From Nitrospiria bacterium (GTDB lineage Bacteria; Nitrospirota; UBA9217): a stretch of 39,712 bases of DNA. Shown piece after piece: positions 22,690 to 30,828 of the stretch (position 1 is its first letter; each line of letters begins with the position of its first letter). The position numbers were made by a program, and so were the translations under genes. Location: positions 1 to 39,712 of the forward strand of contig CAKKRC010000056.1 of the NCBI GenBank assembly GCA_919902495.1. The letters run 5' to 3'. The notes beneath the pieces were generated by a model, which saw only the letters and a list, made by a program, of their open reading frames with translations, searched no databases and had not been told where the DNA came from.

Positions 22690-23286
22690 ATGAAACAGAT
22701 TATAGCACTTGCATTATTGGTACTGATCACGGCATGCGGCGGCAGCAACGGTGGCGGAGGCGGCGCAACCCCGGGAGTGCAGCAGACCGGCGTAACGGTA
22801 AAATGTCTTTCGCTCAATACGAGCGGCGTGTGCAATTCAACGCCGGTCGGAAAGCCCACGATCCTCTCGGCGCTCAGCAGCAGCCTTACGTTCACGACGG
22901 CATTTCAGGGGCCGGATCTGAGCCTGTCCCTGGGCGGCTCCGTGCTGATCAGGATGGAGGTCTCGAACAACGATCCGATTGTGTTTCAGGGCTACGCGAT
23001 ATCTCACCTAATCGTGGGCGGCATGGACTTCGGACTGATCGGCGCGCCCGTCGAGATCCAGCCTGGCGCAACCTCCGTCGTCCTCAATGGCGGCGTCGGC
23101 ATGGTGAGCTCGTCCATGGCGCTCGGTGCGGACTCGGTCTCCGCATACCTGCTCCAGTGCGACGACACAAACTTCACCTGGCACGACGCCAACTACAACA
23201 CCGCCGCCCAGATCATGTCCTATCTGACGGGGACCGCTGCGAACACCGCGGCCGTCGCCGTGAATAGCTATACGATCGTACCGTAG
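22690..23286 (+). CDS. Prophage-encoded lipoprotein (moron)
   Basis: 198 residues from ATG 22690. A lipoprotein signal peptide (MKQIIALALLVLITAC, lipobox ITAC, Cys16) is followed by a Gly/Ser linker and a beta-rich domain (VTVKCLSLNTSGVC; SLSLGGSVLIRMEVSNND; MVSSSMALGADSVSAY). No Asp at +2, so outer-membrane sorting is expected. I recognise no family. Its own promoter and the downstream terminator at 23556 make it an independent unit, the classical moron arrangement. Possible roles are receptor masking or another surface change in the lysogen (inference). Confidence 0.7.
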   Translation: MKQIIALALLVLITACGGSNGGGGGATPGVQQTGVTVKCLSLNTSGVCNSTPVGKPTILSALSSSLTFTTAFQGPDLSLSLGGSVLIRMEVSNNDPIVFQGYAISHLIVGGMDFGLIGAPVEIQPGATSVVLNGGVGMVSSSMALGADSVSAYLLQCDDTNFTWHDANYNTAAQIMSYLTGTAANTAAVAVNSYTIVP

Positions 23287-23305
23287 TTATCGGAGGTGTT
23301 CTGTA

Positions 23306-23527
23306 ATGGTAAAAAAATTGATACAAATGGCGTATGACTTTGAACAGAAACAGGGAAAGAAGGCGATCGGAATATATCTCGGAGCGGACGAATGGGATAT
23401 TCTGATTCACGACCCGGAAGCAAGGATGTGGTTCTATCAGAACGGGCCGATCGTAAATGCACGCCCGGAGATTGACGGGGTCCCTGTTTACAGAATTTTT
23501 GCGCAGACGCATTTAAACATCGGATAG
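23306..23527 (+). CDS. Small unknown protein of moron unit
   Basis: 73 residues with CGGAGG upstream, 19 bases after the lipoprotein and before the terminator, so in the same transcript. The sequence (IQMAYDFEQKQGKKAIGIYL; IDGVPVYRIF) looks like a small alpha/beta domain. AT-richer than neighbours. No family recognised. Confidence 0.6.
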   Translation: MVKKLIQMAYDFEQKQGKKAIGIYLGADEWDILIHDPEARMWFYQNGPIVNARPEIDGVPVYRIFAQTHLNIG

Positions 23528-23555
23528 ACAGACCCGCATTCCCCGCGTCCCATCC

Positions 23556-23588
23556 AGGCCGTTGCTCTCCATGAGCATCGGCCTTTTT
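23556..23588 (+). terminator. Rho-independent terminator
   Basis: AGGCCGTTGCTC (23556-23567) and GAGCATCGGCCT (23573-23584) pair over 12 positions with one mismatch around a five-base loop, followed by T5. It separates the moron unit from the late region that starts at the next element. Confidence 0.85.
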
Positions 23589-23599
23589 AATTAAACTTG

Positions 23600-23642
23600 C
23601 CCGAATGCTTCGCAAGATTTGTATTGCCCTCTGCGGTATTCT
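23600..23642 (+). promoter_or_regulatory. Late promoter element 1 (Plys position)
   Basis: A 23-base element (23600-23622, core GAATGCTTCGCAAGATTTGT) is identical to 33739-33761. TATTCT at 23637-23642, 15 bases further on, can serve as -10; nothing resembles a -35. This is how Mor/C-dependent promoters are built. Predicted start near 23649 coincides with the first base of the structured leader. Confidence 0.6.
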
Positions 23643-23648
23643 CCCCCC

Positions 23649-23727
23649 ATCGCGCATCCTCTCTCTTTACCCCGTTAGAGGTGTAAGCCTCTAACGGGGC
23701 CTCCTTCCGATGCGCGATAGGAGAGAG
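23649..23727 (+). promoter_or_regulatory. Nested-stem 5' leader of late mRNA
   Basis: Outer stem ATCGCGCATC (23649-23658)/GATGCGCGAT (23709-23718), 10 perfect pairs. Inner hairpin CCCCGTTAGAGG (23670-23681)/CCTCTAACGGGG (23688-23699), 12 perfect pairs around a six-base loop. The ribosome site AGGAGAGAG (23719-23727) lies directly after the outer stem. Two complementary tracts, CTCTCTCT (23659-23666) and CTCCTT (23701-23706), sit in the internal loop, so alternative pairing could hide the ribosome site. Confidence 0.65.
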
Positions 23728-23731
23728 CAAC

Positions 23732-24271
23732 ATGATAGAGATCAGCGACAGCGCGGTCCTCGACGACAAACAGCGGCGGGTCATCGCAAAGATCGAGCCG
23801 TTCACCACCGGGCTGGACCTGCGCGTCACGCGCGGGCACTCGACCCCTCTTTCCCAACTCTCCACGATCGCCAAGCTCGCCAAAGAGTACAAGGTCTCCT
23901 TCCCTGAATTTTCGCAGGACAACGTAGACGAGATGGTAGAGGTCCCCGGCGTCGGCCTGGTCTACCGCTGGCAGCGGACCCACAGCCGCCTGCTCCACAT
24001 CGGCGTCATCGTCAATCCGCCCCGCACCTGCACCATCCTCGAAAGCTACGTCCGGCCGACGGGCGAAGAGATGCTCGGCAAGCTCATGGACCCGAGCCCG
24101 CACATCACATCAGATCCGATCGACTTTTCCCAGAAGGTGAACGGCGTCCCGAACATCAAACTCGCCGCACGGATCCTCACGCGCGCGAAGGCAGCCGGCG
24201 CCGGGATCAAGTACGTCAAGATCGAGAACGTGAACGGCTGCTGCCACTGCGACCTGGAAAGGACGGCATGA
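23732..24271 (+). CDS. First late-operon protein, unknown
   Basis: 179 residues. N-terminal IEISDSAVLDDKQRRVIAKI and a central LVYRWQRTHSRLLHIGVIVN block, then PPRTCTILESYVRP, and a Cys/His cluster at the end (NVNGCCHCDLERT). It is first in the late operon, where Mu has the endolysin gene, but I see no recognised muralytic motif. The gene is preceded by the structured leader and coupled to the next by ATGA. An unrecognised lysis or packaging role is possible. Confidence 0.6.
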   Translation: MIEISDSAVLDDKQRRVIAKIEPFTTGLDLRVTRGHSTPLSQLSTIAKLAKEYKVSFPEFSQDNVDEMVEVPGVGLVYRWQRTHSRLLHIGVIVNPPRTCTILESYVRPTGEEMLGKLMDPSPHITSDPIDFSQKVNGVPNIKLAARILTRAKAAGAGIKYVKIENVNGCCHCDLERTA

Positions 24272-24567
24272 CGACTGACGCGGGAAAAAAGCCTTTTTTG
24301 ATGATCACCCGGAACGACGCAGGACAGCACGCCATGAACAAGGTGCTCGCGTTCGCGGCCGCAGCGGTGATGTCCATCGCGTTCATTACCGAGTCCTGGA
24401 CCCGCGAGCTGCTCTGGCTCGACTATATCGGCTATTCCTTTGGCATGGCGTTTTCTTATGCGCCCGTCGCCGTGGCAAAAGCGCTCAAGTCCCTGCGGCC
24501 CGGCATGTCGTATCAAGGTCCGGTCCGACAGCCGACAACCGTTGTGTCCGGACAGGAGGAGTCATGA
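24268..24567 (+). CDS. Putative holin-like membrane protein
   Basis: 99 residues. Two hydrophobic stretches (about 24-40, KVLAFAAAAVMSIAF; and 48-70, LLWLDYIGYSFGMAFSYAPV) and a polar Gln/Ser tail. Size, topology and place in the late operon fit a class II holin, but the sequence is not diagnostic. ATGA overlaps join it to both neighbours. Confidence 0.5.
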   Translation: MTTDAGKKPFLMITRNDAGQHAMNKVLAFAAAAVMSIAFITESWTRELLWLDYIGYSFGMAFSYAPVAVAKALKSLRPGMSYQGPVRQPTTVVSGQEES

Positions 24568-25070
24568 TCACGCGCACCGCTCTATTTATTTTTTGCATGG
24601 CGATAGCGGCCTGCGGCACCTCTCACGGCCCCACGCCCGTGCGCGAGCTGACGAATGCCGGCGAGGTGGTGACCCGGCTCGAACCGACACCGACAGCAAG
24701 CCGGGACAATCTGCCGGCAGGAGTAAAGCGGCAGGACGTGGCGGTGATCATCACGCTCACTCCGGAAGCGGAGACGAACAAAAATACCAATGCGGCATCG
24801 CCGCCCAAAAGTGGCACGCACGGCGGCTCCGGACGGATCACCGTAACCAAAGACGGGAAAGTCTACGCGGACGATCTTGCCATGTCCGCAATCGAAGCGG
24901 TGGAAACCCCGGAGCCGTCTCATGCCTGGCGCTGGTGGGCCGGCGGGATCCTGTTCACGATCCTCAGCCTCGCCTGGGCGTCAAAACAGTTTGCCTGGGT
25001 CGGCGCGCTGCTCTCGCCGATCGGCGGGCTTATCAAGCGCCTCCGGGCGCTCCTCGGAGGCAAACCCTGA
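24564..25070 (+). CDS. Lipoprotein with C-terminal TM, candidate unimolecular spanin
   Basis: 168 residues. Lipobox IAAC with Cys17 after a short hydrophobic signal (MITRTALFIFCMAIAAC). A periplasmic stretch follows (about 18-120, Pro/Thr-rich, then SGRITVTKDGKVYADDLA), then a C-terminal transmembrane helix (WRWWAGGILFTILSLAW, about 124-140) and a short basic tail. An outer-membrane lipid anchor at one end and an inner-membrane helix at the other is the layout of u-spanins such as T1 gp11, which fuse the two membranes at the end of lysis. Neighbouring holin-like genes support this. Confidence 0.5.
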   Translation: MITRTALFIFCMAIAACGTSHGPTPVRELTNAGEVVTRLEPTPTASRDNLPAGVKRQDVAVIITLTPEAETNKNTNAASPPKSGTHGGSGRITVTKDGKVYADDLAMSAIEAVETPEPSHAWRWWAGGILFTILSLAWASKQFAWVGALLSPIGGLIKRLRALLGGKP

Positions 25071-25387
25071 TGGAAGAACAACTCTTCGAAGCGGTGATCA
25101 ACGCGGGCGTGGGCGCGCTCATCGCCATCGCGATTATCTTTTTCACCTACAAGCTCGTGAGCGCCCTCCTGCTCAAGGTCGGCGCCGAGATGGTCGGGGC
25201 GTTCAAAGGCCAGACCGAGGCCATGACGCGCCAGGCGGTGTCCATGGAAATGCTCACCAAGTCCCTGTCGGACTACGTGCTGCGGGACAACAGCGAACAC
25301 CGGGAGATCATTATTCTGCTCAAAGTAATAGCCGAGCGGCTCACTCACCTGGAGGAAAAGAATGGATGCTCAGAAAGAACGTTATAA
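25070..25387 (+). CDS. Single-TM late membrane protein
   Basis: 105 residues from ATG 25070 in a TGATG overlap. One N-terminal transmembrane helix (about 10-36, AGVGALIAIAIIFFTYKLVS) and a helical cytoplasmic or periplasmic tail ending LLKVIAERLTHLEEKN. Such small proteins beside holins (XhlA- or Rz-like) assist lysis; the precise role cannot be told. The last 26 bases overlap the next gene. Confidence 0.55.
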   Translation: MEEQLFEAVINAGVGALIAIAIIFFTYKLVSALLLKVGAEMVGAFKGQTEAMTRQAVSMEMLTKSLSDYVLRDNSEHREIIILLKVIAERLTHLEEKNGCSERTL

Positions 25388-25661
25388 GCGCATACGCGGC
25401 ATGCTGCTGAAGCTGCTTGTCCACCAGCACCCGCACCCGCTCGATGCCAAGGTCCTCTACGTGCTCCTGGACGATCTCCAGTACAGCGTCTCCGACGAGG
25501 AGTTCGGCAGCCACATCGTGTACCTGGAGGAAAAAGGGTTTGTCCGCAAGGACGTGCGCAAGACCACCGGCGTCACCATCGAGATGATCACCATCACGCC
25601 CGGCGGCATCGATCTCATCGACGGGTTCCGCGAGGACTGCGGCGTGGACGTGAGGTTCTGA
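25362..25661 (+). CDS. gp26-like winged-helix late protein
   Basis: 99 residues with TGGAGGAAAAG upstream. The sequence MLLKLLVHQHPHPLDAKVLY then DEEFGSHIVYLEEKGFVRKD and VTIEMITITPGGIDLIDG is a winged-helix pattern seen in the gene just before the small terminase in many Mu-like phages (Mu gp26 position). Role unknown, perhaps in packaging. Confidence 0.65.
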   Translation: MDAQKERYKRIRGMLLKLLVHQHPHPLDAKVLYVLLDDLQYSVSDEEFGSHIVYLEEKGFVRKDVRKTTGVTIEMITITPGGIDLIDGFREDCGVDVRF

Positions 25662-25671
25662 AAAGGCCGAA

Positions 25672-25704
25672 GGTGGGAAGTTGGGAAGTTGGGAGGGTGG
25701 GAAA
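25672..25704. repeat. GAAGTTGGG tandem words before small terminase
   Basis: GTGGGAAGTTGGGAAGTTGG continuing to GGAGGGTGGGAA fills the gap between the winged-helix gene and the small terminase. The GGGAGGG part is the only Shine-Dalgarno-like stretch for the ATG at 25709, so the repeat supplies the ribosome site. Confidence 0.75.
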
Positions 25705-25708
25705 CGGC

Positions 25709-26221
25709 ATGGGTAAATCAGTTGACGACGAGATAAAAGAAAAAGCCTTTCAGCTCTGGCGCAAATGCGGCCGCTCTCCCGAGCGCGTCGTGAAGGAGCT
25801 GCGGGACCAGGGGCACATGGTCACGCGGCAGTCCATCGATACCTGGAAGAACAAGGGCCTCTGGGAAGACCGGGCCGCGCGCGCCGAGGCGCTGGAGCAG
25901 ACGGTGAACGACCCGCAGCTCTCCGGCGAGGAAAAGATGATCGCCGCGCTGCTCGGTCAGAAGGACCGCTATGAGAAATATTTTGAGACCCTGCCGATCG
26001 GCGAGATGGACACCCAGGCCGTCTATGCCTACACCAACATGATCACCACCATCCAGTCCATCCGGCAGAAGACCGCCGCATACAAGGCCGAGCAGTTCAT
26101 CGACTTTATGAAAGACCTGATCGGGTGGCTATCGAAGAATGACCCGGAGAGCGTGCCCGCGATCGAGAAGAACTTTGACGATTTCATAGCCTTTGCCAAG
26201 GAGAAGTATGGCAAGCGGTAA
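25709..26221 (+). CDS. Terminase small subunit (gp27/DUF1804-like)
   Basis: 170 residues. An N-terminal helix-turn-helix (KAFQLWRKCGRSPERVVKEL, then MVTRQSIDTWKNKGLWEDRA) of the Mu gp27/DUF1804 type, followed by a helical multimerisation region. It should recognise the packaging start and recruit the large subunit, whose start it overlaps by 14 bases. Confidence 0.78.
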   Translation: MGKSVDDEIKEKAFQLWRKCGRSPERVVKELRDQGHMVTRQSIDTWKNKGLWEDRAARAEALEQTVNDPQLSGEEKMIAALLGQKDRYEKYFETLPIGEMDTQAVYAYTNMITTIQSIRQKTAAYKAEQFIDFMKDLIGWLSKNDPESVPAIEKNFDDFIAFAKEKYGKR

Positions 26222-27854
26222 GGAAAAACTATTTGACCGCGCCATCGAGGAGCTGCGGCAGCAGATCCAGGCGAGCACCAAGCCGTTCCCCGAGGACAAG
26301 CTGGCGCAGAAGGTGCGCATCGCCACGGCTGAGAAAAACATGGAGTACTTCGGGAAGATCTATTTCCCGCACTATGTGACCTCGCCTCCCTCGGCGCTGC
26401 ACAAGTACATCTGCACCCGCTTCCCGGCCATGATCGAAAAGTCGATCGCAACCGGCCTCGGCGACAAGGAAGCGGACGCGGCCCCGCGCGGGAACGCGAA
26501 GTCTACCTGGACGACGCTCATTCTCGTGCTCTGGGTCGCCGCGTTCAAGAAGCGCAAGTTCCCGCTGATCATCTCCGAGACCAACAGCCAGGCCGCGGAC
26601 TTCATCAGCTTCATCAAACTGGAATTGGAAACGAACGAGCGCCTCGCCCAGGATTATCCGGACCTCTGCGGCGAAGGGCCGATCTGGCAGGCGGACACCA
26701 TCATCACGCGGAACGGCGTCAAGGTCCGCGGCGTGGGCGCGGGCCAGAAGCTCCGCGGCATGCGCCACGGGTCCCGCCGACCGGATCTCGTGATCGTGGA
26801 CGACCTGGAAAATGACGAGGCGGTGGAGAGCGCCGAGCAGCGCAAGAAGCTGGAGAAGTGGTTCTTCAAGGCGCTGATGAAGATCGGTCAGAAGTACACC
26901 GTCTTCATCGTCATCGGCACGATCCTGCACTACGAAAGTTTATTGAACAACCTGCTGCTCAAGCCGGGATGGAAAGGCCTGAAGTTTAAATCGATCATCA
27001 AGTACTCCAGCTCGCACCTCTGGAACGACTGGGAGTTGATCTTCACCAACATCACCATCGGCAAGGAACAGGCCGAGGCCGCAGCCGACGCCTTTTTTGA
27101 AGCGCACAAGGCCGAGATGCTCGCGGGCACGGAGGTCCTCTGGCCCGAGGTGGAGGACTACTACTACCTCATGAAGATGCGGATCTCCGAAGGCCCCGCA
27201 TACTTCGAGAGCGAGAAGCAGAACGAACCCATCAACCCCGAGGACGCCGCTTTCCTCGAAGAGTGGATCACCTACTACGATGACGACGAGGTGGACCTGA
27301 CCGGCCTGGCGCACGGCGGATCAGTTGACCCGTCGCTCGGGAAAAAGAGCAAGAACGCGGATCCGTCGGCGATCATCGGCGGAAAGAAAAAAGGCGAGAT
27401 CATTTACCTCACCTTTGCCGACATTGAGAAGCGCCACCCCGACAAGATCCTGACGGACCTGCTCGCGTACCACGAGAAGCAACACCTCGACCAGGTGGCG
27501 ATCGAGGCCGTGCAGTTCCAGGAGTTCTTCGCCGGCCACGTGGAGAAGGAAGCGCACAAACGGAACCTGACGCTGAACGTGCTCGCGGTCCCGGAGAACA
27601 CCGACAAGGACCTGCGCATCATCCGGCTGCAGCCCTGGATCAAGAACGGCTGGATCCGCTTTCGCAGGAGCGGCATGCAGGAGCTGATCCGCCAGATCAT
27701 CTACTACCGGCCCAAGGGCAAGGGCGGACACGACGACGGACCGGACGCCCTGGAGAAGCTCGTGAACCTCCTCGTCACCGGCGTCGGCAAGATAGAATAC
27801 CAGACCGTGGCATCGCGCACGTCCGGATTCGGAAAACAAAAGGGCGCGTGGTAG
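26208..27854 (+). CDS. Terminase large subunit (gp28-like)
   Basis: 548 residues from ATG 26208 (AAGGAGAAGT upstream). The ATPase half has Walker A APRGNAKST (92-100) and Walker B LVIVDDLEND (194-203). The nuclease half has Asp374 (GSVDPSLG), Glu433 (VAIEAVQFQ) and Asp510/Asp513 (HDDGPDAL), the metal ligands of an RNase-H-like fold. It drives headful packaging of prophage plus flanking host DNA in Mu-type phages. The motifs and length (Mu gp28 is 551) make the call secure. Confidence 0.93.
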   Translation: MASGKEKLFDRAIEELRQQIQASTKPFPEDKLAQKVRIATAEKNMEYFGKIYFPHYVTSPPSALHKYICTRFPAMIEKSIATGLGDKEADAAPRGNAKSTWTTLILVLWVAAFKKRKFPLIISETNSQAADFISFIKLELETNERLAQDYPDLCGEGPIWQADTIITRNGVKVRGVGAGQKLRGMRHGSRRPDLVIVDDLENDEAVESAEQRKKLEKWFFKALMKIGQKYTVFIVIGTILHYESLLNNLLLKPGWKGLKFKSIIKYSSSHLWNDWELIFTNITIGKEQAEAAADAFFEAHKAEMLAGTEVLWPEVEDYYYLMKMRISEGPAYFESEKQNEPINPEDAAFLEEWITYYDDDEVDLTGLAHGGSVDPSLGKKSKNADPSAIIGGKKKGEIIYLTFADIEKRHPDKILTDLLAYHEKQHLDQVAIEAVQFQEFFAGHVEKEAHKRNLTLNVLAVPENTDKDLRIIRLQPWIKNGWIRFRRSGMQELIRQIIYYRPKGKGGHDDGPDALEKLVNLLVTGVGKIEYQTVASRTSGFGKQKGAW

Positions 27855-27856
27855 TT

Positions 27857-27900
27857 TTTAAATCTGAAATCTGCAATTTGCAATCTGCAATTTGCACTTA
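27857..27900. repeat. ATCTGCAATTTGCA tandem words
   Basis: AAATCTGAAATCTGCAATTT and the following GCAATCTGCAATTTGCA fill the whole gap between the large terminase and the portal gene up to its AGAGG ribosome site. Another family of the same kind as the GAAGTTGGG and GGGTCCA words. Confidence 0.7.
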
Positions 27901-27909
27901 GAGGTTCTC

Positions 27910-30633
27910 ATGCCTTTACTCGACCAATACGGAAAAGAGATCAAAGCCAACAAGCCCATCCTGGAGCCCGTCGCGGTGCAGACCATCCGCGATCGATACT
28001 CCTCCTACCCCAGCCAGGGCCTCACGCCCGAGCGGCTCGCCGCCATCCTGAAGGAAGCGGACCAGGGCTATGTCCTGCGCCAGGCGGAGTTGGCTGAAGA
28101 GATCGAAGAAAAGGACGGGCACCTCGGGTCGGTCCTTCAATCGCGCAAGCTCGCCGTGGCCGGGCTCACCTGGGAGGTCCTTCCCGCGTCCGAATCGGCG
28201 GAAGATAAAAAGATAGCCGAAGCGGGCAAGGAGATGCTGGATTACATCGGCAGCACGGACCCGCACGAGGAAGGCTTTGAGGGCGCGGTCATCGATTCGC
28301 TCGACGGCCTCTTTAAGGGCTTCGCCGTGCAGGAGATCATGTGGGAGATCGCCGAGGGCCAGGTCTGGGCCAAGAGCCTGGAGTGGATCCACCAGAAGCG
28401 CTTCACCTTCTCCGGCCCGCAAACGACCGTCGGCAATCAAACCCTCTGGCCGCTGCTGAACATTCCGCGCCTGCTCACTGACGCGGAGCCCATCTATGGT
28501 GATGAACTGCTGCCGAACAAGTTTGTGTTCCACCGCCACAAGGCGAGAAGCGGCGCGACCAGCCGCGGCGGACTGCTCCGCGCGTGTGTGTACATGTACC
28601 TGTTCAAGAATTACGACATCAAAGACTGGCTCGTCTTTAACGATCTGTTCTCCGTGCCCATGCGCGTGGGCAAGTATAAGTCCGGCGCGAGCCCCGCGGA
28701 CATCGACGCGCTCAAGACCGCCGTGTTCAACCTGGGCGTGGACGCAGCGGCGGTGATCTCCGACAGCACGGTGATCGAGCTGCTTGAAGCCGCGACCAGG
28801 ACAAACGCCGGTGGCTTTAAAGAGCTGGCGGAATACTGCGAGAAGACGCAGACCAAGGTCGTACTGGGACATTCCAGCGCGGCGGACTCCACGCCCGGCA
28901 AGCTCGGCAACGAGCAGCAGGGGCAGGACCTCCAGCAGAACCTGCTCGAGTCCGACGCGAAACAGATCGAGCGCACGGTCCGGTTCCAGATCCTCGGGCC
29001 GTGGAAGACCTACAACTACGGACCGAACGCGAGCATCCCGAAGTTCAAAATGCACTACGAGGCCGACGAGGACCTCGCCTCTCTCGCCGAAACCTACGGC
29101 AAGCTCGTAACGTCGGTCGGGTTCACCGGAATCCCGGTCTCGCATGTGCATGAGCGGTTTGGGATCCCCGAGCCGAAGGATGGGGAGAAAACTATTGTCC
29201 CCCCGCAGCCGGCAAACCCGTTTGCGGGGTTGATGCCTTCAGCGCCAGGACAGAAGACAGCGGCGACAAGCCCTGACGATGTTCCTCCGGTGGATGAGTC
29301 CGGCGCCGCGAAGGAGTTGCAGACCACACAGGCCTCCGTGCTGAACGGCGCGCAGATCACCGCGGCGACCGCCATCGTTATGGCCGTGGCCAACGGCGAG
29401 ATCCCGCGCGACGCGGGGCTCGGACAGCTACAGGTGTTGTTCAACCTCACGCCGCAGCAAGCCGAGCAGCTCATGGGCACGGCAGGAACGGCGCAATTTA
29501 AACAGGCCGCGTCTCCCGAGCCGCCCGCGCCGATCGACAAACAGCCGCCTCCGGACAAACAACAGAATAAGCTCTGTTCCTGCGGTGTTGATCATCACTC
29601 CGCACTCCGCACTCCGCACTCCGAACTGGAGCTGATGCTCAATGCCCTCGAAGGCGCCGACGCCGCATGGGTCTCGGAATACATGAAGCGCCTGGAGCCC
29701 AGCCTCCACGGAGCAAAACAGTCCGCTCTGAACGAGATCGAGCGCTGGCTCGCGGAGCTGACAGAGCCGCCCACGGCGGAAGAGTTCAACGCGAAGATCC
29801 AGCAGATCCTCGGCGACGCCTACGCGAAGATGGACAGACAGACGGTAGACAACACCGTCGCCGACATGTACCGCTACTACAAAAACAGCCTGCCGCTCGC
29901 GAACGTCTCGACCTATTTCGGCGGAGCGGACGCCCGCGCCATGGAGTGGCTCGCCGAGAACGACAACCAGTTCTATTCCAAGTTCATCAAAAATCCCGAG
30001 TCGCAGGACGCGCTCACACAGTTCCTGAACGACCGCTATCTGCAGGGCGGCGAGGGTCTGTTCGGCCGGGGCGATCCGAAAGTCATCGCAGAGCTGAAAG
30101 CCCTGCTCGGCGAGAAGCTCACCGACATCAGCGGCTTCCAGGCGAACAGGATAGTAGACACGAGCGTGCAAAGAATACGCAATTTTGCCCATCTCGAAAA
30201 AATGGCCTCCGCGGGGATCCCCGAGGTGGAGATCTACGAACCAACCGAGGAGTGCGCCTTCTGCGCCAGCATGAACGGCAGGGTCATCCAGGTGGCAACG
30301 GCCTACGGACGGATGCAGGAGATCCTGGACATGACGCCCGACGAGTACGTCGAGTCCATGCAGCAGACCCCGGACAAGGTGGACAATCTCGAGGCGCTGC
30401 AAAATTCCGGAGCGATGCCGCCCTATCATCCGCACTGCCACGGCCGCCCCATCATGCGGATACAGAAGAACAGGTCAGACGTTGGTAGCCGCAGGCTTCA
30501 GCCTGCGCCGATCATCACCGTCCCCGTGCATCTGACGTTCCACGGCAGCGGGGGAAATAAAAAGATCGTGAGCCGGGACGCCGAGGGAAATGTTCTTAAG
30601 ACGTGGGAGTCTTCCCCGTCAAACGAGGATTGA
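27910..30633 (+). CDS. Portal-MuF fusion (gp29 + gp30-like)
   Basis: 907 residues from ATG 27910. Residues 1 to about 440 are a DUF935 portal (EIEEKDGHLGSVLQSRKLAV; GLFKGFAVQEIMWEI; NYDIKDWLVFNDLFSVPMRV). After a Pro/Ala-rich linker, residues about 580-850 are a MuF/gp30-like minor head domain with helical repeats and the zinc-type end CAFC (Cys782, Cys785) ... HPHCHGR (840-846). In Mu these are two genes. The portal ring is the DNA gate; MuF-type proteins enter the head and may be ejected. Two repeats are read in frame: SALRTPHSE at 29598-29627 in the linker, and SRRLQPAPI from GCAGGCT-tc-AGCCTGC (30491-30506) in the C-terminal tail. Confidence 0.9.
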   Translation: MPLLDQYGKEIKANKPILEPVAVQTIRDRYSSYPSQGLTPERLAAILKEADQGYVLRQAELAEEIEEKDGHLGSVLQSRKLAVAGLTWEVLPASESAEDKKIAEAGKEMLDYIGSTDPHEEGFEGAVIDSLDGLFKGFAVQEIMWEIAEGQVWAKSLEWIHQKRFTFSGPQTTVGNQTLWPLLNIPRLLTDAEPIYGDELLPNKFVFHRHKARSGATSRGGLLRACVYMYLFKNYDIKDWLVFNDLFSVPMRVGKYKSGASPADIDALKTAVFNLGVDAAAVISDSTVIELLEAATRTNAGGFKELAEYCEKTQTKVVLGHSSAADSTPGKLGNEQQGQDLQQNLLESDAKQIERTVRFQILGPWKTYNYGPNASIPKFKMHYEADEDLASLAETYGKLVTSVGFTGIPVSHVHERFGIPEPKDGEKTIVPPQPANPFAGLMPSAPGQKTAATSPDDVPPVDESGAAKELQTTQASVLNGAQITAATAIVMAVANGEIPRDAGLGQLQVLFNLTPQQAEQLMGTAGTAQFKQAASPEPPAPIDKQPPPDKQQNKLCSCGVDHHSALRTPHSELELMLNALEGADAAWVSEYMKRLEPSLHGAKQSALNEIERWLAELTEPPTAEEFNAKIQQILGDAYAKMDRQTVDNTVADMYRYYKNSLPLANVSTYFGGADARAMEWLAENDNQFYSKFIKNPESQDALTQFLNDRYLQGGEGLFGRGDPKVIAELKALLGEKLTDISGFQANRIVDTSVQRIRNFAHLEKMASAGIPEVEIYEPTEECAFCASMNGRVIQVATAYGRMQEILDMTPDEYVESMQQTPDKVDNLEALQNSGAMPPYHPHCHGRPIMRIQKNRSDVGSRRLQPAPIITVPVHLTFHGSGGNKKIVSRDAEGNVLKTWESSPSNED

Positions 30634-30722
30634 CAGGGCCGCTGTTTTGGCAGGGGCAAAACCGAGAATCAGCTCCTTCCCGGACCACAAGGCGGGGCGT
30701 TATAGCCGGTCGGAACGAAAAA

Positions 30723-30761
30723 GAACGCTTGCCCGTTTATAAACGCACTCAGGCCTATAGG
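30723..30761 (+). promoter_or_regulatory. Possible degenerate third late promoter
   Basis: GAACGCTTGCCCGTTT (30723-30738) resembles the start and end of the late element core (GAATGCTTCGCAAGATTT) with two bases missing. TATAGG at 30756-30761 falls one base from the expected -10 position. It lies in the 195-base gene-free interval 30634-30828 before the fibre genes, an interval that otherwise contains only short inverted words. Confidence 0.3.
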
Positions 30762-30828
30762 ATGAGGGGCGAATAGCAGCATTCAGGATTCAAAAATCAA
30801 TATTCAAGATGTTTGAGGAGGTTTACCC

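Noticed and set aside
23732-24271. Endolysin call for the first late-operon gene because it occupies the Mu lys position
   Set aside because: No lysozyme, amidase, peptidase or transglycosylase motif is visible, so position alone is not enough.
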